From assembly GCA_011037195.1 (NCBI GenBank), contig JAAEAF010014513.1, forward strand, positions 57,854 through 121,853: a stretch of 64,000 nucleotides of DNA. The letters run 5' to 3'. Of the stretch, positions 22,190 through 33,206 are shown piece by piece. Under the pieces are notes generated by a model. The model saw nothing but the letters and a program-made list of their open reading frames with translations. It made no database searches and had not been told where the DNA came from. The DNA comes from Triatoma infestans (taxonomy: Eukaryota > Arthropoda > Insecta > Hemiptera > Reduviidae). Positions within the stretch are counted from its first letter, which is position 1. The number at the start of each line of letters is the position of its first letter. The translations under genes were made by a program, and so were the position numbers.

Positions 22190-23275
22190 TTCATTAACCA
22201 TTTGTTTATTAAAGGGGCGGGCGGACTTTAACTGTAGATTGCGTTATTAGACCAGTGCATTAACCACGGTGAGCGTGGTTTGCAGAACTCTCACAATTAT
22301 TCAAATATAGATCTAGCCTTGATAAGATTCATAATAGAAAAGGAATAAAATTGATGTCGTTTATGGAAGAGCAATCTTTCTTACTATAAAATGGGAGAAA
22401 GATTAGTGATAACCCAGCGAATTTTGCTTATCTGTCAGCATTTGGTATGTCGGTTAATGACTTAATTTGGGCCATAGCAGTGTACTAGTTTACATTAAAG
22501 ATTTAAAGGTTTGAGATACTGTCACTACTTCCGATCACTTTCCATTAAATTTGCAATTAATGAAAAAAAAACAAAACAAAAAAAGCAAACAAATGTTATA
22601 ATTCTCCATATTGGAATTCAGAGCTTTCGCTTTCTCATTTAGAGTTAATGAGATTCTCTTCTAAAATTTGTATTAATTCGAAACCGGTCGATGACCACAA
22701 AATGAAGCAGGCTACCACGGAAAATGTCTCTGATTGTAAGATATAAGGTATTTACAAGTGGTTGAGTGTTTAAAGGAAACAAATTTGGAAGATCTAGGGA
22801 GTTTGGAATGTTTATCCCTTAAGACCAATGTCAAAATAATTCTAGAATGATATAAGCAACACTTGATTACAACTGATTTAAATAAAGTATTTAGTAATGT
22901 ATTTAATATATTTTGGGGAAGCTCAAACCTAATAAATAACACTGTTCAGCAATATTTAAATTAGACTGTTCCCTTCCGGGTTATAAGGGTTTTCTCTGAA
23001 ATAAGATAAATATCATGGCCTTACATTTATAAATTTAAAATAAACAACAAAATATGTATAATAAAACCTAAAAATATTTGCTCTACATGCAGTCATAAAC
23101 GAACCAGAGACTTTGATCCATATATTCATAGATTGTGCCACATATGAAGCTTTACTCAGCCACTACAAAAACAAATAATCCTAATGTAGAACTTTTGTCT
23201 TTAATCAGTAATTTCAGCAACCGAAATTTGTTTAGAATTTATAATTATCTGAAAAAGATCCTCTCTTTTGGATAA
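22190..23275 (+). pseudogene. Decayed non-LTR retrotransposon (APE endonuclease and C-terminal zinc knuckle)
   Basis: Frames are broken many times, but three LINE landmarks survive. Codons at 22412-22474 read ISDNPANF...SAFGMSVNDL, as in the late part of an apurinic-type endonuclease. SDHFPLNL at 22530-22553 is the SDH motif. At 23079-23160 CSTC...(frameshift)...NEPETLIHIFIDCATYEALL forms the C-x2-C-H-C knuckle found after the reverse transcriptase of many LINEs. Most of the reverse transcriptase is gone, so this is an internally deleted copy. A hammerhead-type half element lies inside it (22679-22736). The LINE's 3' tail follows at 23285. Confidence 0.7.
22679..22736. mobile_element. Half copy of hammerhead element family 1
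   Basis: CGAAACCGGTCGATGACCAC and the following AAAATGAAGCAGGCTACCAC then GGAAAATGTCTCTGA match 57144-57197 almost perfectly. The CUGAAGA box and stem II are absent: sequence diverges just left of GAAAC. It sits inside the LINE remnant. Confidence 0.75.
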
Positions 23276-23284
23276 CTTGTAAAT

Positions 23285-23388
23285 CACTGGTCAAGACCTC
23301 ACCGAAGGCCGACAGTGCACTGAGAAGGCTCCGGGCACCAATGACCACAGATGTTGACGCGCCTTATATTTAAAAAAAAAAAAAAAGT
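23285..23388 (+). repeat. LINE 3' tail shared with the SINE
   Basis: GAAGGCCGACAGTGCACTGA, GAAGG-CTCCGGGC-CCAATG and CACAGATGTTGACGCGCCTTA correspond to the last 65 bp of the SINE at 14431-14665. It lies about 10 bp after the decayed LINE reading ends and is followed by an A-run. It could instead be a 5'-truncated SINE landed next to the LINE, but position and continuity favour a LINE tail. Confidence 0.6.
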
Positions 23389-24190
23389 AGTTCTGGTACG
23401 TTAAGCAAAATAATTTAACTTTTAAATGATTACTATTAAAATATATTTTGAAATCGGGATGTAATAAAATAAATGGGGGCTCGTCCGGGATGAATTTCAT
23501 ACTTTGCCGGTAACAGATATATTTGTATATTTATATACATGTATATGTAATAGACAATAGAATAAAACTAAATACAGTATAAACAGTAGTTCATGGCAGT
23601 GTAAGTGCTGGATGGACTCTGATCGCTCTTTAGTTTGATCTTTGTTACACCGACTAACATACAAACACGAGCACGGGCGTCCACCAATTTATCCTGTTTT
23701 CTAAATTCCTATTAATAATAATTTCTATCATAGTATTATTATTTCTATAGTTTTGTTACTTTTTGTAACAATCTGTACTTTTTCTTAAACCTATTAGACA
23801 AAATAATAAATTAAAAAAAACTTATATAATGCCACTGAAAAAATAATTGGGTAAGCTAATGGTAATATTAATTGTCCTTGGTTAGACGAATCGAATTTTA
23901 AATAGACTTCTTGTACATTATGCAGGTAGATTAATTATCACTGATTATTATTTTTTTATATTTCTATAATAATTATTATTTATATATTTTTTATTACTAT
24001 TATTGTTATTATTTTAATTTAGTTTACTTGAAGAAAACCTTGGCCTCATTCTTTATATTAATTTCATCAGAATATATTAATTAACTCATTTTCTACTCTC
24101 CAAACAAAGATTACCTCATTAAACAACACCATGCTAAAGCACCACTTCAGTTCATCGTATGGTAGTGCTGCCTGTAATAATATTACAACT
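23389..24190. other. AT-rich DNA without a supported gene
   Basis: Low-complexity A/T sequence, particularly 23700-24010. Nothing recognised. Confidence 0.5.
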
Positions 24191-24194
24191 TTGA

Positions 24195-24640
24195 AGAGAA
24201 TCGGGCAACTGCAAGTGCCACTTCACGGAATATGTTTTCAGAAATTTGGAATTTTCTTAAAAGCGGCTGGTGTAGCTTTTCTTTTAATTTGAAATGCTTA
24301 AATGCACACATATAAACTAACGGTTTTATTTGACAAATTTTTGGCATTAAATTTCAAATTTTGTTTTTGGTTGGTTGGAGTTTTGGCGCTCTCTTCTGGA
24401 CTACATTGTAATGATCATTCTTCTAAATGCCTGGGTACGTATTTGTCCCCCTATGCATTCAATGTCCCTATATCTCTGCATTTAATGCTAGGAGGAGCAA
24501 TGTGTAAAATGGCCACTATATACCACACTGTTATATTGAGAGCAGCAAGAGAAAGTGGTGAGCGTGTTTTTCACCAGATTTTTTTCTCAAAAAAATTGAT
24601 TTTTTGAGCTTGTTAGGGGAACAGAGCCGCAACTTATGTA
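24195..24640. repeat. Dispersed repeat family A fragment
   Basis: Shows GAAGAGAATCGG, AAGTGCCACTTCA, AAGCGGCTGGTGTAGCTTTTC and ends GCAAGAGAAAGTGGTGAG then CACCAGATTTTTT, the family terminus. The 101-codon frame at 24302-24607 lies inside it and has no domain I know. Confidence 0.55.
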
Positions 24641-24852
24641 CCTCCTAGATAATATTAAGGTTATGCTTGGCCAATAGGTCAATTTAAGCACAAATCAACT
24701 TTGCAGAATGAGAGGGGACTGTGATTTGGGGGTTGTGCTCAGGCACAGGAGAGTAAGGAGCGCTCTAATAGAAAGAATCGGCCGCACACAGCATGGGGTT
24801 TTTTTTTATAATTTTTTCCAAATCATTTATATAATTGTAGTTGTTAAATAAT

Positions 24853-25065
24853 CAAGCAGTGTCCATAAATTCACTGATAATAATGTGTTTTTTAACAATA
24901 ATAAAAATAATAATGCAATTAATAATTACCCCACAAATTCATTAAATAAAAGTGCAAAATGGCCAAGTAAAATAAGGTTAAACCTTCAAAGAGCAAAAAA
25001 TATACTGATCATAAAAGTAGTAATTTGATGCGCACACAGTCCCTACAACCCTTAAGTTACCTTTA
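24853..25065 (+). repeat. Unclassified repeat, copy 1
   Basis: Matches 27990-28185 in the same orientation with few differences. Shared text includes ACAATAATAAAAATAATAAT, GCAATTAATAATTAC, GGCCAAGTAAAATAAGGTTA and ATGCGCACACAGTCC. Contains no coding frame. Confidence 0.8.
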
Positions 25066-26980
25066 GAATATTTACCTTTAGGAGGTTATAGCCTATAAAG
25101 CTGACACTCCTGGAGTTTTGTACATTTTTGTAAATTTATTGTAAATAAAGCATTAGTTATACTTGGCCACCAGAATTCCAAAAATATGAAGTAAATCCGG
25201 AAGTACACTTCATCTTATTATAAGGTTTGTGTGTTTTTATTAGCGTCTTCACAAAACTAGTTCACACTAAGGGCTTTGCAGGTTGGTTTTTTGGGAGGAA
25301 TTCTGTTACATTGGCAGGGTTTGTTAGAGACATTACACTACTGTAGTCTACACTAAGAGGAATGTCATGGGGGGTCTCTCAGTTGATTATAATTACTATC
25401 TAATAACTATATTGAATGATACTGTTAGGCCTAATATTTGTTTCTTTTCTTAAATGGACGGCGCTACAGATATGCAAGTAACGCTTCACGTAGTTGCCCA
25501 TCCAGTTCGGTACCACACCACCAGCCCCTTCAGCCTCGTTTACCTATCTAGTGTTATCATTCATTTATCATTAATATTTTAATCAAATTAAATGAAAATA
25601 ATATGTCATTATTTATATTGCAAACCTTATATTATAAATTCCTACTTAATATATTTTATATAATAGTTAACCCCATTAATATTAGTGGGTGAAGTTGTAC
25701 TCTTAACCACTAGAGATTAAAAAATCTGGTGTGAAACACTTAACAACTTTCTTTTACTGTAATATTTAATCAAGAAATATTCTTTAAAAATGCAACGTTA
25801 CAATGGGCTGGCCATAAAAATGTTGGTGCGGATTTTACTTGTATAGCTGAGCGGCCTTATGTGTAGGAGGACTCTATATGAAAATCAACAAAACTTGTGC
25901 AAATTTAAATTTAAACTGACTGACAGACCCCCCCACTACCCCTCAAAATCATTTTTTCAAAAAAATGTTCCAAATAAACTGTATTAATTGCTGCAAGAGA
26001 TAGTGTGAATGTTTCACACCAGATTTTTTTTTTTAGTTATTTTATTACTTAACATTTATTTCCATCAAAATGTTAGTTAATAAGTGAAATAGTATTAGCG
26101 AGAAATTAATGGAGAGATTTTTAATGGTAGTGGGGGAATCAAGGTCACTCGGCTATGTGACAGACAGGGAGAGTGTTTGTGCGGTGGCGGAGCGTCCATA
26201 CGGTGAGATTTGTATATTGAGACTACCCCCACCACCATTACCGCCGGTGTAGTAGTAGTACGCCCCTCCCCACTACAAGTTAGCACTGGTGGGGGTTAGT
26301 ATTCCAGTTGTGCTATAACAATCCTCTGTTCCGTGACCAGTTGCTACTATTCATCTGTAGTAAATAAGCGAGACATCATAGTTCGCCATTTAATTCCACC
26401 TTCAAGGTCATTCGGTCAACATAACTACTCTCAATTTTTTTCTTTTTTCCTGGCCTTGTTTAAATGTAGTTTATAATTGTGTTGTTTTCATTTCAAAACT
26501 GGATGTGTAGAAAACTATTTTTACCAAACTTTTTTCACTTTTTCATAAAATCGTTATTTTAATTTTTGTTATATCTTCTTTGTATTTCATCTCAACGTTT
26601 CGATATCCTTATGTGACATTTCATGTAATATAGATAAAAAGGAAAAAGATCTCTCAAAAGATACACCTCGACCTTTGATAAAAATCGTTTTCAACACAAC
26701 CAGTTTTGATATGAAAACATTACAACTATAAACTACTTTTCTTTATTTTATCTCTTGAACAGAAAATTCTTCAAACATACATCAAACTTACTGTCGTAAC
26801 ATATCATGGACATAGATACATCTTTAAATTCTGCCGTATATGTACTTGGATAGTATCGCATTAATTAGGTTATATTCGTGCTAGCCCACAATCTCACAGT
26901 TAGAGAACATTGTTTTGTCAGTTCATAAATTTATAAAAAATTTATTAAAAATGCACTTTACAGAATAGCAGCAAATATCA
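25066..26980. other. Mostly unassigned DNA with family A scraps
   Basis: Family A end text (GCAAGAGATAGTGTGAATG, CACACCAGATTTTTT) occurs near 25993-26030, and AAATCTGGTGTGAAACACT near 25723. A 63-codon minus frame (26095-26286) is Thr/Pro/Ser-rich. No gene supported. Confidence 0.4.
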
Positions 26981-27130
26981 GCTTTTCCTAAAAAAGATTT
27001 GCCTGGAAAAATGTTTTAAATAAAAGTGATAGATTAGCCATTGCGAGCTTAAAGAAAATATCTCAGGACTATTTACCGGAAAGTGCCAACAAAATTAATT
27101 AGTAAAAACACACTTCCGGTTACTGATTTT
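26981..27130. repeat. Dispersed repeat family A fragment
   Basis: Contains GGAAAAATGTTTTAAATAAA, AGTGATAG, GAGCTTAAAGAAAAT and CACACTTCCGGTTACTGATTTTC in the canonical order. Confidence 0.6.
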
Positions 27131-27371
27131 CTACAACCATGTAATTCTACAATACATTTAATTCACAGAATATTATATGAACTAGTAGGAGGAAGGTAAA
27201 TGAGACGAAGCAAAGAGCAGATTACAGGAGAGAGCTCTCCAGAAATATATTTTCTCATACTGGACACATTTTGAGAAAATCGTGAAAAACAAAAAACAAC
27301 ATTAAACAATGAAGCCAAATACAAAATGGCGGACTTACATTAGATTTTTCCGTCTAATACTCTTTTCCATC

Positions 27372-27663
27372 ATTTGATAATTTTTAAAGTACCTACGAAG
27401 GAGACATTAGTAAAAAAAAATTTTAAACTAGTTTTTTCAAGAAATAATTAGCAAATCACAGTGTAGAACAGAACGTCTGAAATGTGGGTGTACGTTAGAC
27501 CAATTAGAAATTTAGAATTATCATGTTGACCACTCCCACATTTCACACCTTTATTTTCTACACACTAATTGGTTAATTATTTATAGCTAATTGTTTCTGT
27601 GAAAATCTAGTTTGCAATTTTTTTATAACTGTCCCTTCGTAGGTATGTTATAAATTATCAAAT
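27372..27663. mobile_element. Palindromic MITE-like element
   Basis: About 290 bp with inverted ends. The left end has ATTTGATAATTT, then ACCTACGAAGG-GACA; the right end has the reverse complement TGTCCCTTCGTAGGT, then AAATTATCAAAT. Inner inverted pairs also occur, e.g. AAATGTGGG (27480) against CCCACATTT (27536). No coding capacity. I see no convincing target duplication, so the superfamily is unassigned. Confidence 0.6.
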
Positions 27664-27989
27664 AGTTTAATAAAAATTAAAAAAAAAAAAATGCAAAAGT
27701 CGATCAGCTGGTTCGCCACTATACGTGACAGTTGATGCGATTTTTGTTATAACGGTGAATTTTAAAACTGTTTTTATCGTTTTTGTTACAGGACATTGAA
27801 AATGTGCTGAAAGGGACAATATTTTATTTTATAGAACTTTAATTTTCTAGGTTTTGTTCTAGCATTTTCTAAGTTTTGTTTTAATTTAAAACTATAACTC
27901 TAACTGGGACACTAGTTCCAAAGGTAGCCACATCGCACACAAGAAGCAACAGTCTGATATAACAGGCATGGAAACATATTATTTAAGCA

Positions 27990-28185
27990 GTGACTATAAA
28001 TTCATTGAAAATAATGTGTTTTTAACAATAATAAAAATAATAATGCAATTAATAATTACATCACAAATTCATTAAATAAAACTGCAAAACGGCCAAGTAA
28101 AATAAGGTTAAACCTTCAAAGAAGAGCAAAAAATATACTGATCAAAAAAGTAGTAATCTAATGCGCACACAGTCCTACAGTTACC
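27990..28185 (+). repeat. Unclassified repeat, copy 2
   Basis: Partner of 24853-25065, with small indels (for example GAAGAGC for GAGC). The 3' junctions of the two copies are both near ACACAGTCC-TACA. Confidence 0.8.
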
Positions 28186-28384
28186 TACAGTTTTGCAGAG
28201 TATTAATGCAACTACTTGGAGCCTCGACCTTTGACTGCAGAACACGAGTAGATAACGTAATTCTTTCTGCTAAAACTGTGGATGGCTACAAAAAAGCAAT
28301 AAAATGTTTATAACAAAATCAAGCTCAGTACCACATTTATCAGATGAAACAAGATAAGGATTTCAGGGTGGTACTGAAAAACTA

Positions 28385-28790
28385 CACCACACTATACCTG
28401 CGGAGGCCATATAGGAAGATCTGGAAAAAATGGCCATAAGGTCAGAAAGTGACAAATGTGAAACACGCAGCTACAAAGGTGCCACTTCCTCTATTCTTCT
28501 TGACCTCGAAACTCAAGAGAACAACAAAGATAATTTCAATATTAAAGCGGTAGTATACACAAGGGTCAAAGTAGAGGAACCATGCAAAACAGCAGAGCTT
28601 ATCCAGTGTAAGTGATATCAACAGTGTGGCCACAGCTAAACGTACTGCATCCAAAGGCCGAGGTGTGTAAAGTGTACTGGATTTCATTTATCCACTGAAT
28701 GCACAAAGCCTAGAGACATCCCTGCAACCTGGAAGGACATCGCTACTTATAAGGGCTGAGAAATTCATATAGAGTTGCAGCGCCTTCGGA
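28385..28790 (+). pseudogene. Decayed Jockey-like LINE ORF1 (gag-type, zinc knuckle)
   Basis: With frameshifts and stops, the translation follows the ORF1 pattern of Jockey-clade elements: a basic VRKVTNVKHAATKVPLPLFF block (cf. the V-N-x-R-x-TK-x-PL-x-LF pattern), then RCVKCTGFHLSTECTKP, a CCHC-type knuckle region near 28660-28710. The first knuckle has lost cysteines. No intact ORF remains. Confidence 0.6.
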
Positions 28791-29099
28791 GGAAAACAGG
28801 TACACAAAATGGCCGCAGTTCTCAAACACGTCCAGAAATGAAGGAATGCCTCTGTCCAAACAGACTTTCTGCCCGAAGACTTTCTCCACCATCTTAACCA
28901 TCTATCAGTTACTGGCATCGTTCCACTGGGGTCTCCGGGTCACCAACCAACTCCACACGTATGTCTACAATGTTGACTTCCTTCATCTCTGAATTCAAAT
29001 CGCTCATCACTCACTCATCAGTCTTCATACAATACTTGTAACTGATCTCACTCCTTCACATACAAAATGAACTCACCCTCCTCACTTAACAATCTTCCT

Positions 29100-29330
29100 C
29101 ATTCACTTGCAGTCCTTCTCTGGAAAGCAAACGAGCTGAGTACCCACAGAGACGAACTAGATATTTTCGTGCATGACAAACGAATTGACGTTGCGCTAAT
29201 AACAGAAACACACTTCACTGGACAATCTTATGTAACATAACCAACTATACCACTTACAGAGCAAACCACCCGGAAGACACAACGCATGGTTTCTCATTAC
29301 ACAGAAAAATTACGTTGAAGTGAACTCTCT
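29100..29330 (+). pseudogene. Decayed Jockey-like LINE endonuclease start
   Basis: Codons near 29113-29210 read LLWKANELSTHRDELDIF and then KRIDVALITETHFTGQSYV. This matches the opening of LINE apurinic endonuclease domains (N-x-NG/E-L...EL-x-F...IDI-x-LI-x-ETH), including the catalytic glutamate of ETH. It breaks off near 29330, before the reverse transcriptase, and probably belongs with the ORF1 remnant upstream. Confidence 0.65.
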
Positions 29331-29352
29331 ACCCTAACTTGGGGAATTTCCG

Positions 29353-29382
29353 TTGACGATGGATGAAAATCCGAAACCGGTC
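29353..29382 (+). other. Hammerhead-like motif, family 2
   Basis: TTGACGA (C3 changed to T), T, GGAT-GAAA-ATCC, GAAAC, CGGTC. Stem II and GAAAC are perfect. It sits right after the LINE endonuclease breaks off. I see no clear inverted partner nearby. Confidence 0.5.
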
Positions 29383-29439
29383 ACGAACAAAATGAATATG
29401 CATGCAATGAATAATGCCACTTTAGAGAAAAATGGTTGG

Positions 29440-29600
29440 AGGCAATTATTCAAGAAAATTGGAAAGAACTGAGAAAACCATTCAGTAAAATTACACTGGA
29501 TGATTTTTGACCGAAACCTTCTTGTCAGATACTGTGGTGGTACTTGATGGGAATACCAAGTTTTAATTTATTGCGATTTTTCGTTTTATGAGATTTTCTG
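29440..29600. repeat. Dispersed repeat family A fragment
   Basis: Contains CATTCAGTAAAATTACAC, GGATGATTTTTGACCGAAAC, CTTCTTGTCAGATAC and GGAATACCAAGTTTTAA followed by GCGATTTTTCGTTTT. Confidence 0.6.
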
Positions 29601-29605
29601 AGCTG

Positions 29606-30017
29606 ACACTCACACACACACACACACACACCACTTCTTGCATTTTCGCACTCATAGAATCACAAAAAAAACCATGCCTATGAATAGGCATGACGAGCTG
29701 GAAAGCAAACGAGCGAATTTGTATATGTATGTATTCTGTGTGAGTGTGTGTGTGTGTGTGTGTGCGTGTGTCAGTATGTAAAAGAGAGAGATAGAGCGAA
29801 TAAAGGAGGAGAATAACGCCAGGGATTCAGCATCAATCTAACCACTTGATGAGGTCATCTGACCGACAGTTGATGACGTGCTGTATAAGAGGAGCTGGTT
29901 TCCAATTGGGAATGTCTTAAGAACTATATATATATATATATATAATAATATATTTCTTAAGACTTTCCTATATATATATCGGACTAGAAATATGTATATA
30001 GTATAGATATATATATA

Positions 30018-30058
<41 letters not shown>

Positions 30059-30110
30059 TGGCTCTATATTATATATATATAGTCCGACTCAATATTTCTC
30101 GTTGGCACTG
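29606..30110. repeat. Microsatellite cluster: (CA)n, (GT)n, (TA)n
   Basis: (CA)n at about 29606-29631, (GT)n at about 29740-29765, and several (TA)n runs between 29924 and 30085. Around the TA runs are inverted words: GTCTTAAGAA against TTCTTAAGAC, and ATCGGACTA against TAGTCCGA. No gene. Confidence 0.8.
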
Positions 30111-30493
30111 TAGGGCGCCCACGGCATTCTAGATAGTAAAAACCTTGTAAGTCAATGATATTTATGCGATATAAATAAATGAGGAAAGTTTCATTTAACC
30201 ATTAGCTAAATATCCACTTAGGGTAGAGAATAGGAAGATTTGAAAAACTCCGGACCTTGCAACACTCACACGACTTTCTCTTACTGCAGTTTACATAGTT
30301 ATTATTAACAAATTTCATACTAACTTTTTATTCAAATTAACTCAAACAAAAGTGATAGTCAAGTCGCCTTTCGAATATTCTCGGAATAATTCTGGTGAGA
30401 AACACTCTCACGACTTTCTTCTACTCCTCTTAATACACATTTAATAAATTTCAAATCTTGATCGTATGTCCTAACATAAATATTCAGCTGTTG

Positions 30494-31533
30494 GGAGGAC
30501 AAGTACTACCTACCAACAGAGGACAAGTACTACCTACCAACAGAGGACAAGTACTACCTACCAACAGAGGACAAGTACTACCTACCAACAGAGGACAAGT
30601 ACTACCTACCAACAGAGGACAAGTACTACCTACCAACAGAGGACAAGTACTACCTACCAACAGAGGACAAGTACTACCTACCAACAGAGGACAAGTACTA
30701 CCTACCAACAGAGGCCAAGTACTACCTACCAACAGAGGCCAAGTACTACCTACCAACAGAGGACAAGTACTACCTACCAACAGAGGACAAGTACTACCTA
30801 CCAACAGAGGACAAGTACTACCTACCAACAGAGGACAAGTACTACCTACCAACAGAGGACAAGTACTACCTACCAACAGAGGACAAGTACTACCTACCAA
30901 CAGAGGACAAGTACTACCTCCAACGAGGGCCAAGTACTACCTACCAACAGAGGCCAAGTACTACCTACCAACAAGGACGAAGTAACTCACCGACCAACAG
31001 AGCCAAGTACTACCGTACCAACAGAGGCCACTTACTACCTACAACATAGGCCAAGTACTACCTACCAACAGGGACAAGTACTACTCCTACCAACAGAGGA
31101 CCAAGTAACTACCTATCAACAGATGACAAGTACTACCTACCCACAGAGGCAAGTAGCTACCTCCAACAGAGACATGTACTGACCTACCACGAGGCCAAGT
31201 ACTACCTACCAACAGAGGCCAGTACTACTCTACCAACAGAGGCCCAAGTACTAACCTACCAACAGAGGCCCAGTACTACCTCCCAACAGAGGACAATTAC
31301 TACCACCAACATAGGCCAAGTAACTACCCTACCACAGAGGCCAGTACTACCTACCAACAGAGGCCCAAGTACTACCTACCAACAGAGGACAAGTACTACC
31401 TACCAACAGAGGACAAGTACTACCTACCAACAGAGGACAAGTACTACCTACCAACAGAGGCCAAGTACTACCTACCAACAGAGGCCAAGTACTACCTACC
31501 AACAGAGGACAAGTACTACCTACCAACAGAGGC
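30494..31533 (+). repeat. 24-bp minisatellite
   Basis: The unit is GAGGACAAGTACTACCTACC plus AACA. About 18 near-perfect units run to about 30925. Then about 18 units carry frequent single-base gains and losses (to about 31365), followed by near-perfect units again. Some units have GAGGCC for GAGGAC. The open frames it creates (octapeptide GQVLPTNR on +, GSTCPLLV on -) arise because 24 is a multiple of three; no start context, flanking exon or signal supports a gene. It is not a CRISPR array: there are no spacers. Confidence 0.95.
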
Positions 31534-31559
31534 AGGTGGAGAATGATTAGATTGTTGTA

Positions 31560-31790
31560 CAGAGCCTATAATGAACAAACACATTTGAATTTTAACGTCT
31601 CAGTTTCCTCAGAATCATCTGAAAACAATTGTTTCACAAAAATGTTTCAAATAAAAGTGGTACTTCCTACCTAAGCAGCCAGCATTCCAGGTTTAAAGAA
31701 AATCGTTGGGACCGTTTAGAGAAAATTCCAAAAAACTCTAAAACTTATTCAGTACAATTGCACTTCCGCTTCATCGATTGCCATCAATGC
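31560..31790. repeat. Dispersed repeat family A fragment
   Basis: Shows AAAATGTTTCAAATAAAAGT, GGTTTAAAGAAAATCGTTGG, GACCGTTTAGAGAAAATTCC and ATTCAGTACAATTGCACTTC. Confidence 0.65.
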
Positions 31791-31992
31791 TTCTAATGTT
31801 TTGGGTTGGTTACGACCGCTGTATTTGATGTTGTAAAATGGATATTGAGGTTCGGTCACATAATATGGCCAACCAAATTCTGTGGCAACTTCCAATGTCC
31901 TATAACTCTATCCCATACAAAGAGGTTCTATCAGGAAAAATAGCTAAAATCTTCAAGAAATATACTTTTCTATCGCTCAAAAAAGCTCCAAT

Positions 31993-32637
31993 CATCTAAA
32001 AAAACTCTTTTCTAAACTTAAAGACCCCACACCTACAACTTTATTATCAGGTGTTATTTATAAAATAAATTGTTTACAATGCCCAGCTACATACAATAGG
32101 AAAGGCAACTCAATATTTAAAAAGTAGACTGTACCAACATAAGTACGACTGCAAAACTAAAAAACCGACTGACATGACTACAGTACTAACTAAACATTGC
32201 ATACATCACAAACATAGAAAACACAAAAATTCTCTCCATTAACAAGAATAATAAAAAAGAAATACATTGGAAATGATACATATTAAAATTATTTGAAAAT
32301 TTGAAGAAAGTCGTTTTGAATGTTTCTCACCCGATTATTTCTCATGTATCTAGGTCACATAGTTTGTTTCCATGGAGCAGCTCTGTTTTGGAAAATTTTA
32401 ATTTTAATTACTTTCTCATCATGAGCTGATCTGAAAACTAATTCTCAGAAATAATTTAATTTAGAAAAAGTGGACAGTCACTTTTGTTGTAATTTCAAGT
32501 GTTTGATGATGAGCTGCTGGCTGGCCATTATGTAATAATTTGGCTTTGTTATTATACAGTTTGAATTAATAATTATTGTATTTTAAATATGATCTGTACC
32601 GTCTATTAATAGTGTTAATTAGTGTGGATGGAGAGAC
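31993..32637 (+). pseudogene. Penelope GIY-YIG endonuclease fragment, left arm of inverted repeat
   Basis: This 645-bp arm is nearly the reverse complement of 33207-33850. Its first third encodes the start of a GIY-YIG nuclease: KDPTPTTLLSGVIYKINCLQ, then CPATY, where a one-base insertion breaks the frame. The rest is the 3' untranslated part of the element. Penelope-like elements carry such a domain after the reverse transcriptase. Confidence 0.75.
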
Positions 32638-32898
32638 TCCCGATTGTTCATTAATAATTCACTAGTTTAATAGTGCGAGATATGCAAATCGATGTATTTA
32701 ATTGTATGCAGTAATCGTTTATTATTCAGTCGATAATTTTTTTGGATAATTACAATTATTTTTTGTCAGATATGACCAGTTTTGGATTGGGATCATGGCC
32801 ATATCGTAAAAAAGACCCCTAACTCTAATAAATAATAAATATTGTTGTAAAATGGATGTTGAGGTCGGTCACGAAAAAATTCTTTTCAAATTTTCACC

Positions 32899-32928
32899 GA
32901 CGTTTCGGCAAATTATTGCCTTTTTGAG
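32899..32928 (-). other. Hammerhead-like motif in Penelope-type terminal sequence
   Basis: The minus strand reads CTCAAAA, A, GGCAATAATTTGCC, GAAACGTC. Stem II (GGCAA/TTGCC-like) and GAAAC are good; ACGT would be a two-pair self-complementary helix III ending in the GUC triplet. The CUGANGA box is degenerate. It lies in the spacer between the two Penelope arms. Confidence 0.5.
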
Positions 32929-33206
32929 CTTTTACAACCTTGTAATACAAATAAGAAAGAAAGAAAACACATAATTATAAACTTGGAATAAAAATTTTCA
33001 AATAATTTTTTTTTCTTTATTAAATAAATAGATAAACGTATTATATATAAAAATATATATATATAGATAAAAGTCTTATTGTGTATGTTGTTTAGGAAAT
33101 TCCAGGAGACTGTTATGGCAGAGGGAGGTTGTTGGTGGCTGTTCTAAAATTAATAGATAATTTATTATCTAAATTTAATAGATAATTAATTTTGAACAAT
33201 TGGAAG

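Noticed and set aside
30458..30985. 175-codon frame (+) and 149-codon frame (-) of perfect octapeptide repeats
   Set aside because: A 24-bp minisatellite opens frames automatically. No start context, signal peptide, flanking unique domain or splice sites support a protein.
30494..31533. CRISPR-like periodic array
   Set aside because: Units are contiguous with no variable spacers, and the host is eukaryotic.
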